From Maribacter antarcticus DSM 21422 (GTDB lineage: Bacteria > Bacteroidota > Bacteroidia > Flavobacteriales > Flavobacteriaceae), in the NCBI RefSeq assembly GCF_000621125.1, contig NZ_JHZC01000019.1:31784-95783 (forward strand): a DNA stretch of 64,000 bases. The letters run 5' to 3'. The notes beneath the pieces are model-generated. The model made no database searches. It worked only from the letters and a program-made list of their open reading frames with translations, and was not told where the DNA came from. Position numbers and translations under genes: made by a program. Below, piece after piece: positions 45,144-54,900 of the stretch. Every line of letters starts with the position of its first letter. Position 1 is the stretch's first letter.

Positions 45144-45338
45144 ATGTTAATAATACCGATAAAAGAAGGAGAGAATATAGATAGAGCTTTAAAGCGCTTC
45201 AAGCGAAAGTTCGATAAAACAGGTACAATGAGACAGCTGAGAAAACGTCAGCAGTTCAATAAACCTTCAGTAGTGCGCAGAGCACAAATGCAAAAAGCGG
45301 AGTACATACAAGGTTTAAGAGATGCAGAAGAAATCTAA
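45144..45338 (+). CDS. rpsU: 30S ribosomal protein bS21
   Basis: The 64-residue protein starts MLIIPIKEGENIDRALKRFK and is rich in Lys/Arg, as expected (RQLRKRQQFNKPSVVRRAQM). It sits near the anti-Shine-Dalgarno of 16S rRNA. It is preceded by its own promoter and an exceptional Shine-Dalgarno sequence, and followed by a terminator after about 20 bp. This makes it an independent, probably autoregulated gene. Confidence 0.95.
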   Translation: MLIIPIKEGENIDRALKRFKRKFDKTGTMRQLRKRQQFNKPSVVRRAQMQKAEYIQGLRDAEEI

Positions 45339-45358
45339 AGACTGCCGTTGAAAATATT

Positions 45359-45388
45359 AAAATCCCGCAATTAGCGGGATTTTTTTTT
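45359..45388 (+). terminator. Terminator after rpsU
   Basis: AAAATCCCGC (45359-45368), loop AATTA, GCGGGATTTT with a run of T (45374-45388). A textbook intrinsic terminator. Confidence 0.9.
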
Positions 45389-45418
45389 GTCAAAAGATTA
45401 ATTTTACCTAAGGTTTGA

Positions 45419-45426
45419 TAACTTTG
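45419..45426 (+). promoter_or_regulatory. -7 box of xerC, 4 bp before its ATG
   Basis: TAACTTTG fits TAnnTTTG exactly and is followed by GTTT and the ATG at 45431. A -33 TTTG is not obvious. The spacing implies a leaderless transcript. Confidence 0.5.
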
Positions 45427-45430
45427 GTTT

Positions 45431-46321
45431 ATGGCTGTTAAAGATTTTGTTGCTTATCTGGAACTAGAAAAGAACTATTCTAGGCATACGGTTGTTGCTT
45501 ACAGCAATGACCTATCGGAATTTTCAGTTTTTTATGTGGATAATTTTGATACTACAGATTTAAATCAAGTGCAATATGTGGTGATTAGAAGTTGGATTGT
45601 GTCCCTGTCCGAAGCCGGACTTTCTAATAGAACCATAAATAGAAAAATAGCCTCTCTCAAGGCATACTATCGTTTTTTACAAAAAACAGGAAGTATTTTT
45701 ACGAACCCTTTGGCTAAACATAAGTCATTAAGGATATCCAAAAAAATAGAGATTCCGTTTTCTGAACTTGAAATGGAGACCGTACTTTCTGCTTTTGGAT
45801 TCACAAATGATTTTGAGGGCAAGCGCAATCAGCTTATGATTCATTTGCTATATGCAACGGGAATGCGTAGGGCAGAGCTTATTAATTTGAAGTTAAGCCA
45901 TGTAGATTTTGAGACCAAGAGTATTAAGGTTTTGGGTAAAAGAAAAAAGGAGCGTATTATTCCTATGCTCAATAGTTTAAAGCCTCATTTTTTGAACTAC
46001 TACCGAGAGCGTGAGAAAATACATAGTAAAGAGGAGAATAACTATGTTTTTATTTCTAGTTCAGGAAATAAAATATACGAAACGCTTGTTTATAGAACTG
46101 TAAATAAGTACTTTACAGATATATCTTGTAAGTTAAAGAAGAGCCCTCATATATTAAGACATACGTTTGCTACTCATTTGCTTAGCAAAGGCGCTGATTT
46201 AAATTCTGTAAAAGAATTATTGGGTCATTCTAGTTTAGCTTCAACACAAGTCTATACACACAATAGTATAGCTGAACTTAAAAAAGTTCATGCTTTAGCG
46301 CATCCTAGGGCAGGTAAGTAG
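45431..46321 (+). CDS. xerC: Tyrosine recombinase XerC-like
   Basis: A 296-residue site-specific recombinase that resolves chromosome dimers. The N-terminal SAM-like DNA-binding domain (FVAYLELEKNYSRHTVVAYS) is followed by the catalytic domain. Active-site residues: Arg146 in GMRRAEL, a Lys in VLGKRKKER, His240 and Arg243 in PHILRHTFATHL, His266 in LLGHSSL, and Tyr275 in VYTHNSI. No mobile-element neighbours are present, so a housekeeping role is likely. XerD would be its partner elsewhere; telling XerC from XerD by sequence is uncertain. Confidence 0.9.
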   Translation: MAVKDFVAYLELEKNYSRHTVVAYSNDLSEFSVFYVDNFDTTDLNQVQYVVIRSWIVSLSEAGLSNRTINRKIASLKAYYRFLQKTGSIFTNPLAKHKSLRISKKIEIPFSELEMETVLSAFGFTNDFEGKRNQLMIHLLYATGMRRAELINLKLSHVDFETKSIKVLGKRKKERIIPMLNSLKPHFLNYYREREKIHSKEENNYVFISSSGNKIYETLVYRTVNKYFTDISCKLKKSPHILRHTFATHLLSKGADLNSVKELLGHSSLASTQVYTHNSIAELKKVHALAHPRAGK

Positions 46322-46372
46322 AGTTGTTTAATCCAGTCCTGAGAATAAAAGGGATGTCAAAAACAAAAACAT

Positions 46373-46675
46373 ATGAAAGTAAATGCTCAATCCGTTAATT
46401 TCAATGCAGATAAGTCTATGTTGGATTTTTTGCAACAGCGTTTGGATAAACTAGAGACTTTTTACGATAAGGTGATTAGTTTCGATATTTACTTGAAAGT
46501 AGAGAATACTGCTGGAAAGGCAAACAAAATAGTTGAAATAAAAGTAAATATACCTAAGGATAAATATTTGGTTAAGAAGCAATGTAAAACTTTTGAAGAA
46601 GCAATAGATTCTGCATGTAGTTGTTTGGAAAGAATGCTTATTAAAAGAAAAGAGAAATTAAGGTTGATTGCTTGA
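46373..46675 (+). CDS. hpf: Ribosome hibernation promoting factor
   Basis: A 100-residue protein of the HPF/RaiA family, which binds the 30S decoding centre in starved cells. The pattern includes KVNAQSVNFNADKSMLDFLQ, RLDKLETFYDKVISFDIYLK and a basic C-terminus (LERMLIKRKEKLRLIA). Short form without the C-terminal dimerisation domain. It lies 50 bp downstream of xerC and about 100 bp upstream of the tRNA cluster. Confidence 0.92.
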   Translation: MKVNAQSVNFNADKSMLDFLQQRLDKLETFYDKVISFDIYLKVENTAGKANKIVEIKVNIPKDKYLVKKQCKTFEEAIDSACSCLERMLIKRKEKLRLIA

Positions 46676-46696
46676 GTAAAATTTTTTAAATTTTGT

Positions 46697-46726
46697 TTTG
46701 AATAAACAAATAAATCAATACATTTG
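46697..46726 (+). promoter_or_regulatory. Promoter of the tRNA-tuf operon
   Basis: TTTG (46697-46700), 18 bases, TACATTTG (46719-46726). A perfect consensus match upstream of the tRNA cluster. Confidence 0.75.
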
Positions 46727-46728
46727 CA

Positions 46729-46754
46729 GTCCGTTAGAAATAGCGGACTTTTTT
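46729..46754 (+). terminator. Terminator-like hairpin directly after the tRNA promoter
   Basis: GTCCGTTA-GAAA-TAGCGGAC (46729-46748) is followed by T6. It could end hpf transcription. It also covers the expected start site of the tRNA promoter. Confidence 0.65.
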
Positions 46755-46777
46755 ATGTTGAAAAGCACAATAAAAGT

Positions 46778-46851
46778 GCCGATGTAGCTCAGCTGGCTAG
46801 AGCAGCTGATTTGTAATCAGCAGGTCGTGGGTTCGAGTCCCTCCATCGGCT
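46778..46851 (+). tRNA. tRNA-Thr (anticodon TGT)
   Basis: A complete cloverleaf: acceptor GCCGATG/CATCGGC, anticodon stem GCTGA/TCAGC with loop TTTGTAA (anticodon TGT, 46812-46814), T-loop TTCGAGT. The discriminator is T; CCA is not encoded. Confidence 0.96.
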
Positions 46852-46881
46852 CAATAAGTTCTTAAAAATACTGGTTAAAAA

Positions 46882-46963
<82 letters not shown>

Positions 46964-47008
46964 CTTTTAACATAAAGAGTATTTGTTTGAAATTTTGAAA
47001 ATTAATAA

Positions 47009-47081
47009 GCGGGAGTAGCTCAGTTGGTAGAGCGTCAGCCTTCCAAGCTGAATGTCGCCGGTTCGAACCCGGTCTCCCGCT
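47009..47081 (+). tRNA. tRNA-Gly (anticodon TCC)
   Basis: Acceptor GCGGGAG/CTCCCGC, anticodon arm CAGC-CTTCCAA-GCTG (TCC), T-loop TTCGAAC, discriminator T. Confidence 0.96.
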
Positions 47082-47208
47082 CTAATTTTCTTGCCACGGC
47101 ATGTAGTTTGTGTTGTAGTTAGAAAATAGCTTTTGAAGCTTTGATGGAATTAGTTTAGAATGATATTTGTCATTTGAGATTGATTCCAACGTATTTGACA
47201 GTATGGTC

Positions 47209-47228
47209 ATTCCTGTGAAGGCAGGAAT
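47209..47228. repeat. REP-like palindrome before tRNA-Thr(GGT)
   Basis: ATTCCTG-TGAAGG-CAGGAAT, preceded by GTC; a variant of the element at 33462-33481. It lies in the 184-bp gap between tRNA-Gly and tRNA-Thr, inside the operon. Confidence 0.6.
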
Positions 47229-47265
47229 TTATTCTGAATTTTGCAGAGTAAATTCAACACTTTAC

Positions 47266-47337
47266 GCCGGTGTAGCTCAGGGGTAGAGCGTTTCCTTGGT
47301 AAGGAAGAGGTCACGAGTTCGAATCTCGTCATTGGCT
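47266..47337 (+). tRNA. tRNA-Thr (anticodon GGT)
   Basis: Acceptor GCCGGTG with CATTGGC (two G-T wobbles), anticodon loop TTGGTAA (GGT), T-loop TTCGAAT, discriminator T. It directly precedes tuf (55 bp). Confidence 0.95.
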
Positions 47338-47392
47338 CAATTGAAGAATAAATTTGTACACTAATATAAACTAAGATTAAAATTCATTAAAC

Positions 47393-48577
47393 ATGGCAAA
47401 GGAAAAATTCGACCGTTCCAAACCGCACTTAAATATTGGTACCATTGGGCACGTGGATCACGGTAAAACTACATTAACTGCAGCTATTACAACTGTTTTG
47501 GCTAATGCAGGTCTTTCTGAAATGAGAAGTTTCGATTCTATCGACAACGCTCCTGAAGAGAAAGAGAGAGGTATTACTATCAACACATCGCACGTAGAGT
47601 ATTCTACTGAAAATCGTCATTACGCACACGTTGACTGTCCTGGTCACGCGGATTACGTAAAGAATATGGTTACTGGTGCTGCTCAGATGGATGGTGCTAT
47701 TTTGGTGGTTGCTGCTACTGATGGCCCTATGCCACAAACACGTGAGCACATTCTTTTAGGTCGCCAGGTAGGTATACCTAGAATGGTTGTATTCATGAAT
47801 AAAGTGGATATGGTTGATGATGAAGAGCTTATCGAGCTGGTTGAAATGGAAATTAGAGAATTACTTTCATTTTACGAGTATGATGGAGATAATGGTCCTG
47901 TAATCGCTGGTTCTGCATTAGGTGCTTTGAATGGCGAGCAAAAATGGGTTGACACGGTTATGGAATTGATGGCTGCCGTTGATGCTTGGATTGAGTTGCC
48001 AAAGAGAGATGTCGAGAAGGATTTCTTATTGCCTGTTGAAGATGTATTTACTATTACTGGTCGTGGAACTGTTGCTACAGGCCGTATAGAGACTGGTGTC
48101 GCAAATACAGGTGATGCAGTTGACATTATTGGTATGGGTGCTGAGAAGTTGTCTTCTACGGTTACTGGTGTTGAGATGTTCCGTAAGATATTGGATAGAG
48201 GTGAGGCTGGAGATAACGTTGGTATCTTATTAAGAGGTATTGAGAAAGCTCAAATTAGCCGTGGAATGGTGATTTGTAAGCCAGGTTCTGTTAAGCCACA
48301 CGCTAAATTTGAAGCTGAGGTTTATGTATTAAAGAAAGAAGAAGGTGGTCGTCACACACCATTTCATAACAACTACCGTCCACAGTTTTACGTAAGAACT
48401 ACGGACGTTACAGGTAACATTTCTCTACCAAGTGGAGTTGAGATGGTTATGCCTGGTGATAATTTGACAATCACGGTAGAGTTGATTCAGCCAATCGCAC
48501 TGAGCGAAGGTCTTCGTTTTGCTATTCGTGAAGGTGGTAGAACTGTAGGTGCTGGTCAGGTTACTAAGATTCTATAG
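47393..48577 (+). CDS. tuf: Elongation factor Tu
   Basis: EF-Tu carries aminoacyl-tRNA to the ribosome. The GTPase motifs are [10 protein letters not shown] (P-loop), [12 protein letters not shown] (switch I Thr), [12 protein letters not shown] and NKVDMVDD. Domains 2 and 3 are complete through the final GAGQVTKIL. Length 394. It is embedded in a tRNA cluster as in most bacteria of this phylum. A TAAATTTG box at 47349-47356 may add an internal promoter. Confidence 0.98.
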   Translation: MAKEKFDRSKPHLNIGTIGHVDHGKTTLTAAITTVLANAGLSEMRSFDSIDNAPEEKERGITINTSHVEYSTENRHYAHVDCPGHADYVKNMVTGAAQMDGAILVVAATDGPMPQTREHILLGRQVGIPRMVVFMNKVDMVDDEELIELVEMEIRELLSFYEYDGDNGPVIAGSALGALNGEQKWVDTVMELMAAVDAWIELPKRDVEKDFLLPVEDVFTITGRGTVATGRIETGVANTGDAVDIIGMGAEKLSSTVTGVEMFRKILDRGEAGDNVGILLRGIEKAQISRGMVICKPGSVKPHAKFEAEVYVLKKEEGGRHTPFHNNYRPQFYVRTTDVTGNISLPSGVEMVMPGDNLTITVELIQPIALSEGLRFAIREGGRTVGAGQVTKIL

Positions 48578-48602
48578 TTTTAAAGAACAGTTTAAAATAG
48601 TG

Positions 48603-48649
48603 TTACATCATAGGGGTGTCCGCCACAAAGCGGATACCTTTCGATGTAA
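48603..48649 (+). other. Long hairpin between tuf and tRNA-Trp
   Basis: TTACATC (48603-48609) pairs with GATGTAA (48643-48649), and inside it GGTGTCCGC (48615-48623) pairs with GCGGATACC (48630-48638). No T tract follows on either strand, so it is more likely an RNA processing or stability element than a terminator. Confidence 0.55.
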
Positions 48650-48700
48650 ATAAAAATGCGTATTCTTATGATGTTTTAAGATTAAGAATACTTTTATAAT

Positions 48701-48773
48701 ACGGGTGTAGCTCAGTTGGTAGAGCACTGGTCTCCAAAACCAGGTGTCGGGAGTTCGAGTCTCTTCTCCCGTG
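48701..48773 (+). tRNA. tRNA-Trp (anticodon CCA)
   Basis: Acceptor ACGGGTG/CTCCCGT with one T-T mismatch, anticodon arm CTGGT-CTCCAAA-ACCAG (CCA), T-loop TTCGAGT, discriminator G as usual for tRNA-Trp. Confidence 0.95.
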
Positions 48774-48780
48774 CGGAATT

Positions 48781-48811
48781 TTTGAAGAATGTAAGCGAGA
48801 CGATAATTTTG
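48781..48811 (+). promoter_or_regulatory. Promoter of secE-nusG-rplKAJL
   Basis: TTTG (48781-48784), 19 bases, TAATTTTG (48804-48811): perfect consensus, 8 bp after tRNA-Trp. It implies an 85-base leader before secE. Confidence 0.7.
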
Positions 48812-48901
48812 TATTGAGCAAGGTTGAACCAAGTTTCTTTTCTTATTCAAAGTGATATGAAATTTTAGAATTTTCTTTAGTAGGTTAAAAATTTAGTCCA
48901 A

Positions 48902-49090
48902 ATGATTACATATATAAAAGAAGCAGTAGAAGAGTTAAGAAATAATGTAACATTACCTTCCAGGGCAGAATCGTCCAACCTTATGGTTGTAGTTGCTGTA
49001 TTTTCTATACTTTTTGCTTTGGCTACATGGGGAGTTGATACGGTTTTTAGCAAAATTATTAAATTATATTTCAGTAACGTTCTAAATTAA
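48902..49090 (+). CDS. secE: Preprotein translocase subunit SecE
   Basis: A 62-residue, single-helix subunit that clamps SecY. The amphipathic N-terminal helix (YIKEAVEELRNNVTLPSRAE) and the membrane helix (LMVVVAVFSILFALATWGVD) are as expected. Placement before nusG confirms the call. Confidence 0.95.
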   Translation: MITYIKEAVEELRNNVTLPSRAESSNLMVVVAVFSILFALATWGVDTVFSKIIKLYFSNVLN

Positions 49091-49100
49091 GGTAAGCACT

Positions 49101-49652
49101 ATGTCAGAAGTATTGGATAAGAAATGGTACGTAGTGAGAGCTGTTAGTGGTCAAGAGAATAAAATCAAAGGCTATATTGAGAGTGAAGTAGAGCGTCATG
49201 GCTTTGCTGACTATTTAGAAGATGTTTTGGTCCCTACTGAAAAAGTAGTTCAAATTCGAAACGGTAAGAAAGTTAATAAGGAAAGGGTTTATTTTCCTGG
49301 TTATATTATGGTGAAAGCTAATTTGGGTGGAGAGATGGTGCACATCATACGTTCCATAACCAATGTTATTGGTTTTCTTGGGGAAACTAAAGGTGGAGAC
49401 CCAGTTCCTTTGAGAAAGGCAGAAGTAAACAGGATGTTAGGAAAAGTAGATGAGCTGACCGTTAACACGGACAGCGTAGCCATTCCTTTCGTTTTTGGAG
49501 AAACTGTAAAGGTTATCGATGGTCCTTTTAATGGATTCAACGGTACTGTAGAGAAAATAAACGAGGAAAAGCGTAAGCTAGAGGTGATGGTGAAGATTTT
49601 CGGTAGAAAAACGCCATTAGAACTTAGTTATATGCAAGTAGAAAAAGTATAA
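49101..49652 (+). CDS. nusG: Transcription termination/antitermination protein NusG
   Basis: The NGN domain starts KKWYVVRAVSGQENKIKGYI and the KOW motif is in VKVIDGPFNGFNGTVEKINE. It links RNA polymerase to Rho and to ribosome S10. With 183 residues it has the standard two-domain form. It precedes rplK by 66 bp. Confidence 0.96.
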   Translation: MSEVLDKKWYVVRAVSGQENKIKGYIESEVERHGFADYLEDVLVPTEKVVQIRNGKKVNKERVYFPGYIMVKANLGGEMVHIIRSITNVIGFLGETKGGDPVPLRKAEVNRMLGKVDELTVNTDSVAIPFVFGETVKVIDGPFNGFNGTVEKINEEKRKLEVMVKIFGRKTPLELSYMQVEKV

Positions 49653-49675
49653 GATAATTGTTACATATTTAAAAG

Positions 49676-49698
49676 TTGTGTCGCTTCCATTGGCACAA
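49676..49698 (+). promoter_or_regulatory. Small hairpin upstream of rplK
   Basis: TTGTG (49676-49680) pairs with CACAA (49694-49698) across a 13-base loop, 20 bp before the rplK ATG. L1 often represses the rplK-rplA mRNA by binding a leader element; this hairpin could serve that role, but the match to the L1 site was not verified. Confidence 0.25.
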
Positions 49699-49718
49699 TT
49701 TCAATTTAATTTTAAACA

Positions 49719-50156
49719 ATGGCAAAAGAAGTAGGTAAAGTAGTTAAACTACAAGTTAGGGGAGGTGCAGCGAATCCGTCGCCACCGGTTGGACCCGCCT
49801 TAGGTGCTGCCGGTGTTAACATCATGGAATTCTGTAAGCAGTTTAATGCAAGAACACAGGATAAACCAGGTAAAGTATTACCAGTTGTTATTACCGTTTA
49901 TAAGGATAAGTCTTTTGACTTTCTTGTAAAAACACCACCAGCGGCAGTTCAGCTATTGGAAGCGGCTAAGATTAAAAAAGGATCTGGCGAACCTAACAGA
50001 GTAAAATTAGGGAATGTAACCTGGGATCAAGTTAAGGCAATAGCCGAAGACAAAATGGTAGATCTTAATGCCTTTACGGTAGAATCAGCAATCAGTATGA
50101 TTGCAGGTACGGCACGTTCAATGGGTATGAAGGTTTCAGGAAAAAGACCTTTTTAA
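49719..50156 (+). CDS. rplK: 50S ribosomal protein uL11
   Basis: It forms the GTPase-associated centre with 23S rRNA. The Pro-rich loop [20 protein letters not shown] and the C-terminal [17 protein letters not shown] are clear. Standard length of 145 residues. Confidence 0.97.
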   Translation: MAKEVGKVVKLQVRGGAANPSPPVGPALGAAGVNIMEFCKQFNARTQDKPGKVLPVVITVYKDKSFDFLVKTPPAAVQLLEAAKIKKGSGEPNRVKLGNVTWDQVKAIAEDKMVDLNAFTVESAISMIAGTARSMGMKVSGKRPF

Positions 50157-50174
50157 ATCTTATAAAGCAATTAA

Positions 50175-50864
50175 ATGGCAAAGTTAACAAAAAAGCTTAA
50201 AGAAGCACATTCCAAAATAGAGAAGGATAAACTATACTCTGTAGACGAGGCTTCAGCTTTAATAAAAGAGATAACCAATACAAAGTTTGATTCATCAATT
50301 GATCTTGCGGTACGGCTGGGTGTTGATCCAAGAAAAGCAAATCAAATGGTACGTGGTGTTGTTACACTTCCACACGGAACAGGTAAAGATGTTAAGGTTT
50401 TGGCGTTGGTAACACCGGACAAAGAAGCAGAAGCTAAAGAAGCTGGAGCAGATTACGTAGGGTTAGATGAGTATTTGGATAAAATAAAAGGCGGTTGGAC
50501 AGATGTTGATGTGATTATCACCATGCCAAGTGTAATGGGTAAATTAGGACCTTTAGGACGTGTTTTAGGGCCAAGAGGTTTGATGCCAAATCCAAAAACT
50601 GGTACGGTAACTATGGACGTTGCCAGAGCAGTATCTGAAGTGAAAGCAGGAAAGATTGATTTTAAAGTTGATAAAACTGGTATTGTGCATGCTGCAGTGG
50701 GGAAAGCTTCCTTTTCGGCAGATAAAATTGCAGATAACGCCAAAGAGTTATTGGAAACTTTGAACAAGCTTAAACCTACCGCTTCAAAAGGGGTATATAT
50801 GAAAAGTATTTTCATGTCTAGTACCATGAGTCCTAGTGTTCAATTAGACCCAAAGTCAGTTTAA
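50175..50864 (+). CDS. rplA: 50S ribosomal protein uL1
   Basis: L1 stalk protein; in many bacteria it also represses its own operon. Motifs: [29 protein letters not shown], and the signature [20 protein letters not shown]. The 229-residue length is normal. 18 bp after rplK. Confidence 0.97.
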   Translation: MAKLTKKLKEAHSKIEKDKLYSVDEASALIKEITNTKFDSSIDLAVRLGVDPRKANQMVRGVVTLPHGTGKDVKVLALVTPDKEAEAKEAGADYVGLDEYLDKIKGGWTDVDVIITMPSVMGKLGPLGRVLGPRGLMPNPKTGTVTMDVARAVSEVKAGKIDFKVDKTGIVHAAVGKASFSADKIADNAKELLETLNKLKPTASKGVYMKSIFMSSTMSPSVQLDPKSV

Positions 50865-50889
50865 GCACTGCTGGTTAAAAATTTCAATT

Positions 50890-51405
50890 ATGACAAGAGA
50901 AGAAAAGGCAACGGTTATACAAGATTTGACTACGCAGTTAGCAGATAATTCCATTATTTATTTAGCGGATATTTCTGGTATGGATGCAAAATCTACCTCA
51001 GATTTGAGAAGAGCTTGTTTCAAAGCTAAAATTAAATTGGCAGTAGTTAAGAATACATTGCTTGCAAAGGCAATGCAAGCCTCTGATAGAGAGTTTGGCG
51101 AGCTTCCAGATGTATTAAAGGGGAATACCTCTTTAATGTTCTCAGAAGTCGCTAATGCTCCTGCAAAGCTTATAAAGGGTTTCAGGAAAAAATCTGAAAA
51201 GCCGTTATTAAAAGGAGCTTTCGTAGAAGAGGCTGTTTACATAGGTGATGAAAACTTGGATGCTCTTGTGAGCATTAAGTCTAAAGAGGAGATGATTGGC
51301 GAAATTATTGGATTATTACAATCTCCAGCCAAAAATGTTATTTCTGGACTTAAATCTGGTGGTGGTAAACTAGCAGGTATCCTTAAGACATTATCTGAAA
51401 GATAA
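50890..51405 (+). CDS. rplJ: 50S ribosomal protein uL10
   Basis: Base of the L7/L12 stalk. The N-terminal rRNA-binding domain includes YLADISGMDAKSTSDLRRAC and LAVVKNTLLAKAM; the C-terminal helix that binds L12 dimers is IKSKEEMIGEIIGLLQSPAK. The usual length of 171 residues. 25 bp after rplA. Confidence 0.96.
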   Translation: MTREEKATVIQDLTTQLADNSIIYLADISGMDAKSTSDLRRACFKAKIKLAVVKNTLLAKAMQASDREFGELPDVLKGNTSLMFSEVANAPAKLIKGFRKKSEKPLLKGAFVEEAVYIGDENLDALVSIKSKEEMIGEIIGLLQSPAKNVISGLKSGGGKLAGILKTLSER

Positions 51406-51455
51406 GTACGCATTATAAACTAAGTATATTTTAAAATTTTATTAAACGATAGAAA

Positions 51456-51830
51456 ATGGCAGATTTAAAAGATTTCGCAGAACAATTAGTTAACCTTACT
51501 GTAAAAGAAGTAAATGAGTTAGCTGGTATTTTAAAAGATGAATATGGTATCGAACCTGCCGCTGCTGCAGTAGCTGTTGCTGCTGGTGGTGCTGATGGTG
51601 GTGAAGTTGTTGAAGAGCAATCAGAATTTGATGTTATTTTGAAAGCAGCAGGTGCTTCTAAATTAGCAGTTGTTAAATTGGTTAAGGAATTAACTGGTTT
51701 AGGTTTGAAAGATGCTAAAGACATCGTAGATAGTGCGCCGAAAGCAGTAAAAGAAGGTGTTACTAAAGACGAAGCAGAAGGTATTAAAAAATCATTGGAA
51801 GAAGCAGGAGCGGAAGTTGAGCTTAAGTAG
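51456..51830 (+). CDS. rplL: 50S ribosomal protein bL12 (L7/L12)
   Basis: N-terminal dimerisation helices ([20 protein letters not shown]), an Ala/Gly-rich hinge, and the C-terminal factor-binding domain with [20 protein letters not shown]. 124 residues. A terminator-like hairpin separates it from rpoB. Confidence 0.97.
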   Translation: MADLKDFAEQLVNLTVKEVNELAGILKDEYGIEPAAAAVAVAAGGADGGEVVEEQSEFDVILKAAGASKLAVVKLVKELTGLGLKDAKDIVDSAPKAVKEGVTKDEAEGIKKSLEEAGAEVELK

Positions 51831-51852
51831 TAGCAACAACCATAGTATTTCT

Positions 51853-51896
51853 GGTTTAGGTCTTTTCGCTTTTTGCGCTTAGACCTAAACCTTTTT
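51853..51896 (+). terminator. Terminator-like hairpin between rplL and rpoB
   Basis: GGTTTAGGTCT (51853-51863) pairs perfectly with AGACCTAAACC (51881-51891), followed by T5. The loop contains a small CGC/GCG helix. It could act as a partial terminator that lowers rpoBC transcription relative to rplJL. Confidence 0.7.
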
Positions 51897-51962
51897 ATAG
51901 GATTAGGTATATGATGGCATATATTACCCCAATAGTACTCACGATCAAAACACTGTCCGTAG

Positions 51963-54900
51963 ATGTTCACAAATCAGACTGAAAGAATAAATTTTGCATC
52001 CGCCAAGAAAACACCGGCTTATCCCGATTTTTTGGACATTCAGATTAAATCTTTTCAAGACTTTTTTCAACTTGAAACGAAATCTGATCAAAGAGGTGAT
52101 GAAGGTTTGTATAACACCTTCATGGAGAACTTTCCAATAACTGATACTAGAAATCAGTTTGTATTGGAATTTTTGGATTATTTCATAGATCCACCGAGAT
52201 ACTCAATCCAAGAATGTATAGAGCGTGGTCTTACGTATAGCGTTCCGCTAAAGGCCAGGTTAAAATTATATTGTACCGATCCAGAGCATGAGGATTTTGA
52301 AACCATAGTTCAGGATGTGTACTTAGGTACTATCCCTTATATGACACCTAGCGGTACGTTTGTTATAAATGGTGCTGAAAGGGTTGTTGTTTCTCAGTTA
52401 CATCGTTCTCCAGGAGTTTTCTTTGGACAATCTTTCCATGCTAATGGAACTAAGTTATATTCTGCTAGGGTAATTCCGTTTAAAGGTTCCTGGATAGAAT
52501 TTGCTACCGATATTAATGGCGTTATGTATGCCTATATCGATAGAAAGAAAAAATTGCCAGTTACTACCTTGTTCAGAGCTATTGGTTTTGAACGTGATAA
52601 GGATATTTTAGAAATTTTTGACCTTTCTGAGGAAGTTAAAGTTTCTAAGGCCGGACTTACAAAAGTATTAGGCCGTAAGTTGGCCGCAAGGGTATTAAAT
52701 ACCTGGCATGAGGATTTTGTTGATGAAGATACAGGTGAAGTTGTTTCTATAGAAAGAAACGAGATTGTATTAGATCGTGATACAATTTTGTCGAAAGAAC
52801 ATATTACCGAGATAATGGATGCTGATGTTAAGACAGTTCTTTTGCATAAAGAGAATAATGCGCAATCCGATTATTCTATTATTCACAATACACTACAAAA
52901 GGATCCAACAAATTCTGAAAAAGAAGCTGTTGAACATATATACCGTCAATTACGTAATGCAGAACCGCCAGATGAGGAGACCGCGCGTGGTATCATAGAT
53001 AAATTATTCTTTTCTGATCAACGTTATAACTTAGGCGAGGTTGGGCGTTATAGAATGAACAAGAAATTAGGCCTTGATATTGGAATGGACAAGCAGGTCT
53101 TGACTAAGGAAGATATCATTACTATTATTAAGTATTTAATAGAACTAATTAATTCAAAAGCTGAGATTGATGATATTGATCACCTTTCTAATAGGCGTGT
53201 AAGAACTGTTGGAGAACAGTTGTCATCTCAGTTTGGTGTGGGTTTAGCTAGGATGGCACGTACAATTCGAGAACGAATGAACGTACGTGACAATGAAGTG
53301 TTTACTCCAATAGATTTGATTAATGCCAAGACATTGTCTTCGGTAATTAATTCTTTCTTTGGTACTAATCAATTGTCTCAATTTATGGATCAAACAAATC
53401 CATTAGCAGAGATAACTCATAAGAGAAGATTATCAGCACTAGGGCCAGGTGGACTTTCTAGGGAAAGAGCAGGTTTCGAAGTTCGTGATGTACACTACAC
53501 GCACTACGGGAGATTATGTCCAATAGAAACTCCTGAAGGTCCAAATATTGGTTTGATTTCATCACTTGCTGTTTTTGCCAAAGTTAACCCAATGGGCTTC
53601 TTGGAAACACCATACAGAAAGGTAGAAAAGTCCAAGGTAGATATCGATAACTTCGTATACCTAAGCGCGGAGGAAGAAGAGGGAATGAAAATCGCTCAAG
53701 CGAACATTCCATTGAAAGCCAATGGTCAAATAGATTCAGCTAAGGTTATTGCAAGAGAAGAAGGGGATTTTCCAGTAGTCGATCCTTCTGAAATCAATTA
53801 TACCGATGTTGCACCAAATCAAATTGCATCTATTTCTGCATCTTTGATTCCATTCTTGGAACATGATGATGCCAACCGTGCTTTGATGGGATCAAACATG
53901 ATGCGTCAGGCTGTGCCTTTATTAAAGCCACAATCTCCAATTGTTGGAACTGGCTTGGAGAGACAAGTTGCTTCTGATTCTAGGGTATTAATCAACGCAG
54001 AAGGTGATGGTGTTATAGAGTATGTAGATTCTCAAAAAATAACAATCAAGTATGATAGGACAGACGCCGAGAGACTTATTAGTTTTGAGGAGGATGAGAA
54101 AACCTATTTTCTTGTTAAGTTCAGAAAAACCAATCAAGGAACTAGTATCAACTTAAAACCTATCGTAAAGAAGGGAGATAGGGTTAATAAAGGACAGGTG
54201 CTTTGCGAAGGTTACGCTACAGAAAAGGGAGAATTGGCCTTAGGTCGAAACCTTACGGTGGCTTTCATGCCTTGGAAAGGGTATAACTTTGAAGATGCAA
54301 TCGTAATTTCAGAGAAAGTAGTGCGTGAGGATATTTTTACTTCAATACACGTCGATGAATACTCTCTAGAAGTTCGGGATACGAAACTTGGTGCAGAGGA
54401 ATTAACACATGATATTCCTAATGTTTCTGAGGAGGCTACCAAAGATTTGGATGAAAATGGAATGATTCGGATTGGAGCAGAAGTAAAGCCTGGAGATATT
54501 TTAATCGGTAAGATTACACCGAAAGGAGAATCTGATCCAACTCCAGAGGAAAAATTATTACGTGCCATATTTGGAGATAAAGCTGGTGATGTAAAAGATG
54601 CATCTTTAAAAGCATCTCCTTCGTTAAGAGGAGTTGTAATAGAGAAAAAGCTATTCTCAAGGTCCGTAAAAGATAAGAGAAAACGTTCAGAGGATAAGGA
54701 GGAGCTTTCTAAATTAGAACTGGAATACGAGGTGAAATTCCAAGAGCTAAAAGATGTCCTAGTAGAGAAATTATTCAATTTGGTAAACGGGAAAACATCT
54801 CAAGGAGTGTTGAACGACTTGGGCGAAGAAGTACTTCCAAAAGGCAAGAAGTATTCTATGAAAATGTTGAACTCTGTTGACGATTTTGCGCATTTAGTGA

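Noticed and set aside
48608..48850. 80-residue minus-strand frame over tRNA-Trp
   Set aside because: It is antisense to a tRNA with a full cloverleaf and to the tuf-tRNA hairpin.
54212..54778. 188-residue frame antisense to rpoB
   Set aside because: Ser-rich shadow of a fully conserved rpoB region; no independent support.
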